DNA of 64,000 nt from positions 2,976,001-3,040,000 of the forward strand of contig NZ_JAVDVK010000001.1 of NCBI RefSeq assembly GCF_031456835.1. Reading direction: 5' to 3'. Shown here piece after piece: positions 56,527-64,000 of the stretch. Made by a program: the position numbers and the translations under genes. A model generated the notes under the pieces. It did not search any database. It saw nothing but the letters and a program-made list of their open reading frames with translations, and was not told where the DNA came from. The first letter of the stretch is position 1. Every line of letters starts with the position of its first letter. Origin of the DNA: Leifsonia shinshuensis (lineage in GTDB: Bacteria > Actinomycetota > Actinomycetes > Actinomycetales > Microbacteriaceae).

Positions 56527-58098
56527 TCAGTCGCTTCCCAGTGCCCTGGTGACCCCGGATAGCCCGGCGCGGAGACGTGCAGGGTCGACGGGTTCCGCAA
56601 GCGCGGCGCGGGCTCGGGCGACGGCGGCCCGTACCCGGGACGTGGCGTCCGCGTCCTGGTCGGCGGTGTGCCCCGGGCGTCGCGTGAGGAAGCGGTCCAA
56701 CGCCGCGGGGAGCGGTTCCACCGCGTCGATGCAGTCGATCGGAAGCGTCGGGCGCTCGCCTCTTCGCGGACGGGCCGCGTGCACCAGCCGGGTGGCGCGA
56801 TGGGCCGGCGCCAGCTGACGGATGCGGTCGACCGCGGCGTCGACCTGCTGCCGGGCGGCCGTGCGCGCCGACGGATCTTCGGGATCGACCGCGGCCGCGT
56901 CGGCGAGGGCTGCGAGGAGCTCCGAGAGGCGCTGGCGGAGAACGTCGATGCTGCGCACCGGCAGCACGAACCAGCTCGCGGCGATGCCGAGCGCCGCGCC
57001 CACCACGATCGCCAGCATCCGCTCGGCGAGCATCCCGGTCTCCCCGGTGAGCGTGGCGGTGCCGGTCAGCTGCTGGAGCAGAGAGAGCACCAGCGTGACC
57101 GTCAGTGCCCAGAAGGCGTAGCTGTAACCCCGCAGCCAGGTTCCGACGAACAGCGCAACGAAGATGACGACGACCCCCGCGAATCCCGACGCCTCCGGGG
57201 CCGCGTGGGAGGCGGCGACGGTGGTGAGGGCGACGGCCGCGATCGTGCCGCCGAGGGCCCCCAGGATGCGCAGAGCGCTCTTGTGCAGCACGTCGCCGCG
57301 ACCGCGGTTGCCGGAGCAGACGAGGAACGCCGTCAGCACCACCCACATCGCGTGGTCGGGGAACACGATCCAGCCGACGACGAACGCCGCCGTCAGGGCC
57401 ACCGCCATCTGCAGGGCCATGCGGGTGCTGGCGGGCAGGCGGCGGCTCCGCGCGTTCGGTCGGGACCCGGATGAGGCGGACCCGTCGCGGGGCGGCCGGG
57501 GCGGCCGGGGCGGGGACGCGGCGGGCGCTGTGTCGCGCGCGGAGCGCTTCCGCCCGGGCAGGACCAGGAGGATCTCCCGCGCGAGGCCGACCCAGAGCGT
57601 CGCCACGATCCCGGCGAGGAGCACGAGCACGGTGGTGCGCCACGGCTGCGCGTCGGGCGCGGGTTGCACGGGGGCGACCAGCATGGCGGTGAGCGGCAGT
57701 GCGATCAGGCCGCCGAGCCGCGCCGCTCGCTCCCCGAACCGGCGCATCCAGATCGGGATGCTCATCCCCGCCACGAACAGGGCCGCGCCGACCGGAGGCA
57801 CCGCCACGAGGAGCCACCCGACGGCGCCGGCGACGAGCCCGATCACGGGCAGCAGCACGGCCGACCGCGCGAACTCCGCCCGCGTCGCAAAAGTGCGCCG
57901 TCCGAGGCTCAGGGCGACCACCGTCGCGAGCACCGCAGCGCTGGTCAGCTGCGCGCCGCCGCCGGAGGCGGTGCCGCCGGAGAGTGCGACTCCTGCCCAC
58001 CACACCGTCGCGCAGGCGGCCGCCGCGGCGGCGGTGACGACGAGCGCTGCAGCCGCATCGGCGGCATACGCCGCGACTCCCCGTCCGCCCACCGGCAC
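56527..58098 (-). CDS. FUSC family membrane protein (aromatic acid exporter-like)
   Basis: Two groups of hydrophobic segments (about 10-165 and 225-375), with a Pro/Arg/Ser-rich linker (about 180-220) between them and a helical cytoplasmic C-terminus (about 390-523). The second group, MALQMAVALTAAFVVGWIVFPDHAMWVVLTAFLV in part LTAAFVVGWIVFPDHAMWVV, is the fusaric acid resistance / AaeB-type fold. It likely exports aromatic acids, or shapes the envelope. The start is GTG with AGAGG very close. Its 5' end lies near the anomalous G/C tract, so the first codons deserve checking. Confidence 0.82.
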   Translation of the reverse strand: MPVGGRGVAAYAADAAAALVVTAAAAAACATVWWAGVALSGGTASGGGAQLTSAAVLATVVALSLGRRTFATRAEFARSAVLLPVIGLVAGAVGWLLVAVPPVGAALFVAGMSIPIWMRRFGERAARLGGLIALPLTAMLVAPVQPAPDAQPWRTTVLVLLAGIVATLWVGLAREILLVLPGRKRSARDTAPAASPPRPPRPPRDGSASSGSRPNARSRRLPASTRMALQMAVALTAAFVVGWIVFPDHAMWVVLTAFLVCSGNRGRGDVLHKSALRILGALGGTIAAVALTTVAASHAAPEASGFAGVVVIFVALFVGTWLRGYSYAFWALTVTLVLSLLQQLTGTATLTGETGMLAERMLAIVVGAALGIAASWFVLPVRSIDVLRQRLSELLAALADAAAVDPEDPSARTAARQQVDAAVDRIRQLAPAHRATRLVHAARPRRGERPTLPIDCIDAVEPLPAALDRFLTRRPGHTADQDADATSRVRAAVARARAALAEPVDPARLRAGLSGVTRALGSD

Positions 58099-58140
58099 AT
58101 CCTCTCACCGCTCGCGGCCCTCCGTCGCGCACGCGCATCC

Positions 58141-58279
58141 AGGGGTGGGGGCCGCCCCGCAAAGGGGGGGGGGGGGAGGCGGGGGGGGGGGCCCCCCCGG
58201 GGGGGGGGGGCGGGGCCGCCCCCCCCCCCCCCCCCCCGCCGTCGGGGGGGGCGGCCCCCCGGCCCCCCCCCCCACCCCT
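58141..58279. other. anomalous poly-G/poly-C tract, probable assembly or sequencing artefact
   Basis: Between 58164 and 58273 the sequence is almost pure runs of G and C, with runs of 13 or more, unlike anything else in the window. AGGGGTGGGG (58141-58150) and CCCCACCCCT (58270-58279) flank it as an inverted repeat. The gap 58099-58311 contains no gene. Confidence 0.85.
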
Positions 58280-58311
58280 CGATGGGCGGGACGCCGTGCC
58301 GCGCCGCCGCG

Positions 58312-59214
58312 TCAGCGCGCCGCGTCGAACGCGAGCAGCGCCGCGCCGGCCCGGCCGGCGTCGCCGCCGAGCGCGCTGCGCACGACCGGCGGGCGCTCGC
58401 GCCACGCCAGCCCGGCGCTCATCCGCTCGCCGAGCGGGCCGAAGAGGGCGTCCCCGGCGTGCGACACCCCGCCGCCGAGCACCACGAGGCCCGGGTCGAG
58501 CAGCAGGGTGAGGATGTTGAGCCCCTGTGCGAGCACGTCCAGTGCCTCCGACCAGATGCGGTCGGCGAGCGGGTCCCGGCCGAGGCGCTCGACGATCCGC
58601 CGGGTGCTCAGCGCCTCGCCTCCGGCCGCCCGGTACCGGCGCGCGACGCCGGCCCCGGACATGTAGACCTCCAGGCAGCCGCGCTGTCCGCACGTGCACG
58701 GCTCTCCGCCCGGGATGACCGGGATGTGGCCGAACTCGCCGGCGGCGCCGGTCGCGCCGGTGACGGCGCCGCCGGACGAGACGAGGGCGGCGGCGACGCC
58801 CGTGCCGATCGGCACCAGGGCGAAGTCGCCGTAGCCGCGGGCCGCCCCGCTGTTCCGCTCCGCCAGCCCTGCCGCGCGCACGTCGTGCCCGACGGCGACC
58901 GGCAGACTCAGCTCGGAGCGCAGGATGTCGAGCAGCGGCACATCCCGCCACCCCAGATTCGAGGCGTAGTGCACCAGCCCGCGCTGCTCGTCGAGCATCC
59001 CGGGCGTCGCCACTCCCGCCCCGACGACGTCGTGCCCGTCCTCGGTGGCAGCGCGCCGGAGGTCGTCGAGCATGCCGACCAGGGCGGTGAGGATGCCGTC
59101 GGCGGGCGTCGCCCGCGTCGACTCGGAGACCGTGGCCCCGTCTTCGGCGACGACGGCGCCCTTCATGGCGGTGCCGCCCAGGTCGACGGCCAAGACGACA
59201 GGCAGCGCGCTCAT
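58312..59214 (-). CDS. ROK family sugar kinase
   Basis: A 300-residue ROK kinase without a DNA-binding domain. The ATP phosphate motif is LAVDLGGTAMKGAVV (N-terminus), the catalytic Asp is in AVGHDVRAAGLAE, and the zinc site is GEFGHIPVIPGG followed by CTCGQRGCLEVY with all cysteines. Substrates of the family include glucose, N-acetylglucosamine, N-acetylmannosamine and fructose. It overlaps cutC by four bases and is last in the amino-acid transporter operon, so it would phosphorylate the sugar released from, or still attached to, the imported compound. Confidence 0.92.
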   Translation of the reverse strand: MSALPVVLAVDLGGTAMKGAVVAEDGATVSESTRATPADGILTALVGMLDDLRRAATEDGHDVVGAGVATPGMLDEQRGLVHYASNLGWRDVPLLDILRSELSLPVAVGHDVRAAGLAERNSGAARGYGDFALVPIGTGVAAALVSSGGAVTGATGAAGEFGHIPVIPGGEPCTCGQRGCLEVYMSGAGVARRYRAAGGEALSTRRIVERLGRDPLADRIWSEALDVLAQGLNILTLLLDPGLVVLGGGVSHAGDALFGPLGERMSAGLAWRERPPVVRSALGGDAGRAGAALLAFDAAR

Positions 59215-59990
59215 GCGAGCCGCTCCCCAGCGGCGGTCGGCGCAGCGCCAGCGCCAGCGCCGGACACCGCATCCACCACCGCACGCACCACGTCACCCGA
59301 GGTCACCTCGCGCGAACCATGGTCGTACGCGGTCGGCGCTCCAGCGGCCACCGTCGCGACGGTGAGCGGCGCGCGCAGGTGCACCTCCCGCACCCCGCTG
59401 CGCTCGACCAGCTCGGCCGCATTCGCCGGGCGGATGCCGCCACCGGCGAGGACCGCGATGCGGTCGCCCGCCTGCTCCACCAGCCGGGCGAGCCCGTCGG
59501 CGCCCTCGAGGGCGCTGGACGCACCGGCGGAGGTCAGCACCCGGCTGACGCCGAGGTCCACGAGCTGCTCGAGGGCCGCCGCGCGGTCCGGCAGCTGATC
59601 GAAGGCCTTGTGGAACGTCACGGGCGCCTCTCCGCACGCCGCCACCAGCCGCCGGGTGGCGTCCGCATTGATCCGCCCGTCCGCCCGAAGTGCGCCGAGC
59701 ACGAACCCCAGCGTCACCCCCGACGGGTTGGGCAGGGCGCGCATCGAGTGGATGTCGTCCACCATCGCCTGCAGCTCGTCCTCGTCGTACACGAAGTCGC
59801 CGGGCCTCTGGCGGATGAGCACCTGGATGCCGATCCGCAGGGCGGCGCGCAGCGCACCGCCGACGGTCCCGATCGAGGGCGTGATGCCGCCCTCGGCCAG
59901 CGCGGCGCACAGTTCGACGCGGTCGGCGCCCGCCTCCTCCGCCACCCGGACGCCGGCGAGGTCGTCCAGGCAGATCTCGACCGAGGTCAC
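59211..59990 (-). CDS. cutC: CutC family protein
   Basis: A TIM-barrel protein of 259 aa: VEICLDDLAGVRVAEEAGADRVELCAAL (in part AEEAGADRVELCAALAEGG), ITPSIGTVGGAL, IRQRPGDFVYDEDELQAM, VTLGFVLGALRADGRI, VTFHKAFDQ, RVLTSAGASSALEG, and VLAGGGIRPANAAEL. These are the conserved CutC segments. The name comes from E. coli copper tolerance, which has been questioned; the fold looks enzymatic. The GTG start overlaps the asparaginase stop (GTGA). Placement between an asparaginase and a sugar kinase argues for a metabolic role here. Confidence 0.92.
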   Translation of the reverse strand: MTSVEICLDDLAGVRVAEEAGADRVELCAALAEGGITPSIGTVGGALRAALRIGIQVLIRQRPGDFVYDEDELQAMVDDIHSMRALPNPSGVTLGFVLGALRADGRINADATRRLVAACGEAPVTFHKAFDQLPDRAAALEQLVDLGVSRVLTSAGASSALEGADGLARLVEQAGDRIAVLAGGGIRPANAAELVERSGVREVHLRAPLTVATVAAGAPTAYDHGSREVTSGDVVRAVVDAVSGAGAGAAPTAAGERLA

Positions 59991-61006
59991 GCGAGGCGCC
60001 CCAGCGCCGCCTCGAGGTCCGCACCGAGCTCGATCGCGCCGACCGGCACACCGCCGCCGAGCACCGGCAGGTCGACCAGGGCGCGGGCGCCGTCGATCGG
60101 CGTGCCCAGCGCCTCCAGCACCCGCAGGGCGATCAGCGTGGTCGCGCGCGGGCTGCCGTCGACGATTTTCATCGCGACCGACGTGCCGTCCGCCGCCGCG
60201 ACCCCGATCACACCCTCCGCGCCGCCTTTCGCGAGCGCGCCGGGGACCGTCTCCATCAGTGTCGTGTTCTGGTGCCCGGTGCCCCCGACGTAGTACGGGT
60301 GCTCCCGCATCGCGTCCGCGACGGCGCGCTCGGGCGTCCCGGGGTCGGCCTGCACGAGCCGGCCGAAGGCGCGCGCGATCCCGCGCACGCTGGTGCCGAA
60401 CAGGGGAGCGCCGCAGCCGTCGATCGCGTCGTGACCCACCGGCACTCCGGTGAGGCGGGCCATCGTCTCGCGGAGGTGCTGCTGCAGTGGATGCGCAGGG
60501 TCCAGGTACCCAGCGGTCGGCCAACCGTTGGCGGCGGCGGCAAGCAGCATGGCGGCGTGCTTGCCGGAGCAGTTCATCCGCACCCGCGAGCGGCCCTCGC
60601 CGTCGCGGACCATCCGCTCGAACGTCTCCTCGTCCTCCGGCCGGTCGACCGGGCAGCCGAGCGCCGCATCGTCGACGCCCGCGCGCGCGAGCAGCTCCCG
60701 CACCAGCCGCACGTGCTCGTCCTCACCGGTGTGGCTGCCCGCGGCGATGGCGAGCGCCGGGCCGGAGAGCTCGGCCCCTGCGGTGAGGCACCCGAGCGCC
60801 TGCAGCGGCTTCACGGTGCTGCGCGGCAGCACCACGGCATCCACGTCACCGAGCTCGATCAGCGGCGCTCCGGACGGGTCGAGGGCGACCAGGCTGCCGA
60901 AGTGCCTGCTCTCGATGAGGCCCGAGCGGCGCACCACCGCCAGCTCGGCCAGCGCGGGCGAACCGGCGGACGAGGGGATGGACACGGTGGGCGCGGCGTC
61001 AGTCAT
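59987..61006 (-). CDS. asparaginase (asparaginase II / thermolabile type)
   Basis: A 339-residue member of the family typified by the Rhizobium asparaginase: ELAVVRRSGLIESRHFGSLVAL, VLPRSTVKPLQALGCL, AAGSHTGEDEHV, MNCSGKHAAMLL, DGCGAPLF, and GGTGHQNTTLME. These include the conserved Ser/Lys pairs (RSTVK and CSGKH) and Cys of this fold. It hydrolyses asparagine or a related amide to aspartate and ammonia, in the cytoplasm. It overlaps the permease gene by eight bases. It might act on a glycosylated asparagine rather than free asparagine. Confidence 0.92.
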   Translation of the reverse strand: MTDAAPTVSIPSSAGSPALAELAVVRRSGLIESRHFGSLVALDPSGAPLIELGDVDAVVLPRSTVKPLQALGCLTAGAELSGPALAIAAGSHTGEDEHVRLVRELLARAGVDDAALGCPVDRPEDEETFERMVRDGEGRSRVRMNCSGKHAAMLLAAAANGWPTAGYLDPAHPLQQHLRETMARLTGVPVGHDAIDGCGAPLFGTSVRGIARAFGRLVQADPGTPERAVADAMREHPYYVGGTGHQNTTLMETVPGALAKGGAEGVIGVAAADGTSVAMKIVDGSPRATTLIALRVLEALGTPIDGARALVDLPVLGGGVPVGAIELGADLEAALGRLA

Positions 61007-61997
61007 GGTCGCCTTTCGAGACGGGGAGGGAGGCGGAGTCCACGTCAGGGTCGTCGCCCTCCACGGCCGAGACGACGGGAAGGGACGGCAGGATCGGCTG
61101 GACGGCCGCGGGCGTCGCCGTCCGTCGCCGCGAACCGCGCTGCAGCCGTGAGGCGAACGCCGACAGGCTGCCGTTGACGATCAGGTAGATGACGGTGACC
61201 GCGACGTAGGTCGGGATGAGCAGGTGCAGGTACGAGGCGAGCACCTGGCCGCGGTAGAGCAGCTCGGTGAAGGCGACGATGTAGCCGAGGGACGTGTCCT
61301 TCAGCAGGCTGACGAACTGCGTCACGAGCGACGGCGTCACGTTCCGCACCGCCTGGGGGAGGACCACGTACGCCATCGCCTGCGCCGGGCGCATCCCGAG
61401 GCTCAGGGCGGCCTCGCGCTGACCCCGCGGGAGGCTGAGGATGCCCGCGCGGATGATCTCGGCGAAGACAGCCGCATTCGCGATCGTCAGCGGCACGACC
61501 AGCTTCCACAGGGTCGGCAGGTTGATGCCGATCTGGGGCAGGCCGAACAGCATGAGGTAGATCACGAGCAGCACGGGAACGGTACGGGCGATCTCGATGT
61601 ACAGGCCGCAGAGGAAGCGGATCCACCGCACGTGGCTGATCCGGCCGAGGGCGAGCAGGACGCCCAGCAGGGCGCCGAGCACTGCGACGATCGCCGCCGC
61701 CTCCAGCGTGCCGAGCAGCCCGACCAGCAGGTACTGCCAGATCGGCCACTCCGTGAAGGGCGCCCAGCGCTCCGGCGCCAGCTGTCCGTGGGAGGCGAAC
61801 TGCCAGAGCCCGGCGCCGATCACGATCGCGAACAGCACGATGCTGACGATCGACCCGAGCAGGATGCGGCGGCGGCCGCGCGGGCCGGGCACGTCGTAGA
61901 TGAAGGAGGCGCCGTACCGCTGCGTGGAGCGGCCCGCGGCGCGCCGCGTGGAGCGGCGCCCGGGCGCCGGGCGGTCGGGGATGAGCTGGGCGGTCAT
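60999..61997 (-). CDS. amino-acid ABC transporter permease (HisM/GlnP type)
   Basis: A 332-residue polar amino-acid permease: a 45-residue cytoplasmic N-terminus rich in Arg, a first membrane segment (about 47-70), then the conserved core LLGTLEAAAIVAVLGALLGV, YIEIARTVPVLLVIYLMLFGLP and the EAA loop QREAALSLGMRPAQAMAYVVLPQAVR. The C-terminal 45 residues are a cytoplasmic tail. It overlaps the other permease by four bases. Confidence 0.92.
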   Translation of the reverse strand: MTAQLIPDRPAPGRRSTRRAAGRSTQRYGASFIYDVPGPRGRRRILLGSIVSIVLFAIVIGAGLWQFASHGQLAPERWAPFTEWPIWQYLLVGLLGTLEAAAIVAVLGALLGVLLALGRISHVRWIRFLCGLYIEIARTVPVLLVIYLMLFGLPQIGINLPTLWKLVVPLTIANAAVFAEIIRAGILSLPRGQREAALSLGMRPAQAMAYVVLPQAVRNVTPSLVTQFVSLLKDTSLGYIVAFTELLYRGQVLASYLHLLIPTYVAVTVIYLIVNGSLSAFASRLQRGSRRRTATPAAVQPILPSLPVVSAVEGDDPDVDSASLPVSKGDHD

Positions 61998-62638
61998 CGG
62001 ACGATCGCCACCTTCCGTTCGACCCAGCCGGCGGCGAGGCCGATGGCGAGGGCGATGGCCATGTACACGAGTCCGGCGCTGGAGAAGATCAGGATGGGCT
62101 GCGCCGCGACGAGGTTCACCTTGTTGACGGCGGCGGTCAGCTCGACCACGCCGACCGCGGCGGCGAGAGCCGTGTTCATCGCGAGCGCGATCATCACGTT
62201 GCCGATCGGCTGGACGACGGCGCGGAGCGCCTGCGGCACGACGACGTAGCGCAGCGACTGCCAGAGGGTGAGACCGAGCGCGCGGGAGGCCTCCACCTGT
62301 CCGACCGGGACCGTGTTCACTCCCGAGCGGACGGCCTCGGCCACGTACGCGGCCTCGTAGACGGTGAGCACGATGATGGCCGTCGGCGTGAGCGGCAGCA
62401 GGATGCCCGCATCCGGAAGCGCGAACACGGCGAGGAGGAGCAGGGCCAGCAGCGGCACGTTGATGAAGAACTGCACGTAGAGGAACGCCGCGGCGCGCAG
62501 CACGGGGATCGGGCTGACGCGGGCGATGGTCACCAGCACCCCGAGGACGATGGAGCCGACGCCGGCCACCACGGCCATCAGCAGGGTGGTGCCGAGCGCC
62601 TGGACCAGGGGTCCGAGGTTGTCGATCAGGGGGTTCAT
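61994..62638 (-). CDS. amino-acid ABC transporter permease (HisM/GlnP type)
   Basis: A 214-residue partner permease: LGTTLLMAVVAGVGSIVLGV, YVQFFINVPLLALLLLAVFALP and EAA loop QVEASRALGLTLWQSLRYVV. About five hydrophobic segments. Its start lies 167 bases after the binding-protein gene, a gap that includes 14-bp tandem repeats. Confidence 0.92.
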   Translation of the reverse strand: MNPLIDNLGPLVQALGTTLLMAVVAGVGSIVLGVLVTIARVSPIPVLRAAAFLYVQFFINVPLLALLLLAVFALPDAGILLPLTPTAIIVLTVYEAAYVAEAVRSGVNTVPVGQVEASRALGLTLWQSLRYVVVPQALRAVVQPIGNVMIALAMNTALAAAVGVVELTAAVNKVNLVAAQPILIFSSAGLVYMAIALAIGLAAGWVERKVAIVR

Positions 62639-62776
62639 CGGTCTCTCGTCGCAGCGGATCGGGGAGGAGGCGGGGGAGGGCGGGATGCCCGGTGAGGTGG
62701 CCGGATGCGCGCGGACGTGGGGGTCGCCTCACACGCGCACCCGGCCGGTCTGGTCGGAGGCGTCGCCTCCGGGGTT

Positions 62777-62818
62777 TCAGGAGCCGGGGCTCAGGAGCCG
62801 GGGCTCAGGAACCGGGGA
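62777..62818. repeat. 14-bp tandem repeat at the end of the binding-protein gene
   Basis: TCAGGAGCCGGGGC occurs twice, then TCAGGAACCGGGGA overlapping the last codons and stop of the gene. The repeat thus duplicates the stop-codon end of the gene. The rest of the 166-base gap shows nothing clear. Confidence 0.8.
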
Positions 62819-63743
62819 CGGAGCCGATCTCCGGCGGGGTCGGCACGTCGGAGTCGGTCACGGTGCCGAGCGTGGTCTTCCACGCCTTGCCCCACTGGCC
62901 GCCCTTCTGGATGGTCTTCAGCCAGTCGTTGACGAACTTCTTGAAGTCGTCGTCGCCGTGCTTGAGGCCGATGCCGTAGGGCTCCTTGGTGAAGGGCTGC
63001 CCGACGACCTTGATCTGCTTCTCGCTGGCTGCGTCGCTGGCGAGCAGGGTGTAGTCCTGCACGTACGCGTCGCCGCGGCCCTGGATGAGCGCCTGCACGG
63101 CGGCCGGGTCGGTGCCGAACGCGGTGACGGTCGCCTTCGGGGCGATCTTCGGCACCTCGGTGACAGCGGGAGTGTTGGCGCCGACGATCACGGTCTTGCC
63201 GTCGAGGTCCTTGTAGCTCGAGATGTCCTTGTTGTCGCTCTTCACGGCGACGGCCAGGCCGGACTCGAAGTACGGACCCGCGAAGTCGACCTGCTTCGCG
63301 CGCTCCTCGGTGATCGTGTACGTGTTGAACACGACATCCACCGTGTCGTTCTGCAGCATCGCCTCACGCGTCTCGGACGCCGGCGGAACGATCTCCACGT
63401 TCGGCTTGCCCAGGATGTAGGTGGCGAGCAGCTTGGCGAGCTCGGCGTCGAAGCCGTTCACCTTCGACGGGTCGGTCGGGTCCTGCTGCGACAGCAGCGG
63501 GGCGTCGAGCGCCTCGGCGACGATGAGCTTGCCGCGCTTCTTGATCTTCTCCATGGTCGAGCCGGAGAGGATGAGGTCGGCCTTGGCGACCGGCGCGCCG
63601 GCGAGCACGGAGTCTCCGGACGCGGTCGAGCTGGCGTCGCTGCCGGGCAGTGCCGTGTTTCCGGAACAGGCGGTGACGGCGAGCGTCACGGCCGCGAGCA
63701 GGACGCCGGCGACGGCGCTCTTCCTGCGGATGCTGCGGGTCAT
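62805..63743 (-). CDS. amino-acid ABC transporter substrate-binding lipoprotein
   Basis: Lipoprotein signal with lipobox AVTACSG (Cys about 26) and a family 3 solute-binding fold: KIKKRGKLIVAEALDAPLLS, VNGFDAELAKLLA, VDVVFNTYTITEERAKQVDFAGPYFESGLAVAV (in part TYTITEERAKQVDFAGPYF), KDLDGKTVIVGANTPAVTEV and a C-terminal GIGLKHGDDDFKKFVNDWL. This family binds polar amino acids such as glutamate and glutamine, or derivatives. I chose the second ATG, nine bases after AAAGGG; the first ATG directly abuts that site. Confidence 0.92.
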   Translation of the reverse strand: MTRSIRRKSAVAGVLLAAVTLAVTACSGNTALPGSDASSTASGDSVLAGAPVAKADLILSGSTMEKIKKRGKLIVAEALDAPLLSQQDPTDPSKVNGFDAELAKLLATYILGKPNVEIVPPASETREAMLQNDTVDVVFNTYTITEERAKQVDFAGPYFESGLAVAVKSDNKDISSYKDLDGKTVIVGANTPAVTEVPKIAPKATVTAFGTDPAAVQALIQGRGDAYVQDYTLLASDAASEKQIKVVGQPFTKEPYGIGLKHGDDDFKKFVNDWLKTIQKGGQWGKAWKTTLGTVTDSDVPTPPEIGSVPGS

Positions 63744-63816
63744 GGGATGCATCCCTTTCTGATGTGGACGGGGTGTGATGTGGAGCGGTGGTGCGCGGCC
63801 TCGTGCGACGCGGGGG

Positions 63817-64000
63817 TCAGTGCGACAGCACGGAGGCCAGGAACGACTGCGCCCGCGCGGTGGCCGGCGAGTCGAAGAACTGTGCGGGCGGGGCCTGCTC
63901 GACGATCTGGCCCCGGTCCATGAAGACGACGCGGTCGGCCGCTCGGCGTGCGAAGCCCATCTCGTGCGTGACCACGATCATGGTCATGCCCTCGGACGCC
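63817..64000 (-). CDS. amino-acid ABC transporter ATP-binding protein (C-terminal part)
   Basis: The window ends inside this gene; only the last 61 residues are visible. They read GMTMIVVTHEMGFARRAADR, where His of VTHEM is the switch histidine, then VVFMDRGQIVEQAPP and FFDSP, ending FLASVLSH. This is the GlnQ-type ATPase. It is upstream of the binding protein on the same strand, so the transporter is complete if the missing part is intact. Confidence 0.9.
   Translation of the reverse strand, partial: ASEGMTMIVVTHEMGFARRAADRVVFMDRGQIVEQAPPAQFFDSPATARAQSFLASVLSH

Overview
The window is high-GC chromosomal DNA from an actinobacterium. Gene density, frequent GTG/TTG starts, many candidate leaderless promoters (TAnnnT followed 6-8 nt later by the start codon), solute-binding lipoproteins without an adjacent sugar-import ATPase, and cell-wall-binding (CWB2) repeats together suggest the Microbacteriaceae, perhaps near Leifsonia. 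The genus is a guess from memory of such genomes. No insertion sequence, phage, CRISPR or rRNA is visible. The only RNA gene seen is one tRNA-Arg(ACG).

Layout: 0-6 kb holds a membrane-anchored GH6 cellulase with an unknown partner, an IclR regulator, a metallo-beta-lactamase-fold hydrolase, and a ygiC-ygiB-like pair whose first gene is frameshifted. 6-11 kb holds an aromatic flavoprotein hydroxylase divergent from a metY / flavin-dependent monooxygenase operon, with a 23-bp palindrome between them. 11-14.6 kb has a CGNR regulator, an EamA exporter, a methyltransferase and small proteins. 14.6-23.7 kb is a carbohydrate locus: a beta-glucosidase/tautomerase/aldo-keto reductase/VOC operon diverges from a sugar ABC importer that ends in a helix-turn-helix-less LacI-like sensor and a ROK regulator. 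24.6-30.9 kb is a second sugar locus: LacI regulator, two operators, ABC importer and GH35 beta-galactosidase.

31-40.6 kb is mixed housekeeping: tRNA-Arg, YjbR, dienelactone hydrolase, GNAT, dehydrogenases, a RecQ-type helicase, an MBL hydrolase and a DHFR-like protein. 40.7-46 kb holds a heterodimeric ABC exporter with one degenerate ATP site, then a MarR-SDR pair with two operators. 46-52 kb has a formaldehyde-dehydrogenase-like enzyme, a cysteine-free IscA-like protein, a PfpI/DJ-1 protein, an aldo-keto reductase and a secreted CWB2 protein. 52-58 kb has an oligopeptidase B-like peptidase, the ohrR-ohr-dehydrogenase peroxide unit and a FUSC transporter, followed by a suspicious poly-G/poly-C tract. 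58.3-64 kb is a tight operon on the minus strand: amino-acid ABC transporter, asparaginase, CutC and ROK kinase.

The strongest leads are: the amino-acid ABC / asparaginase / CutC / ROK operon, which has the parts expected for use of a sugar-amino acid conjugate such as a glycosylated asparagine; a dispersed palindromic repeat of about 105 bp present twice in opposite orientation; long palindromes that fall in convergent intergenic gaps; the widespread leaderless promoter pattern; and a split LacI-sensor/ROK regulator. All functional calls rest on reading the sequences by eye, without database searches.
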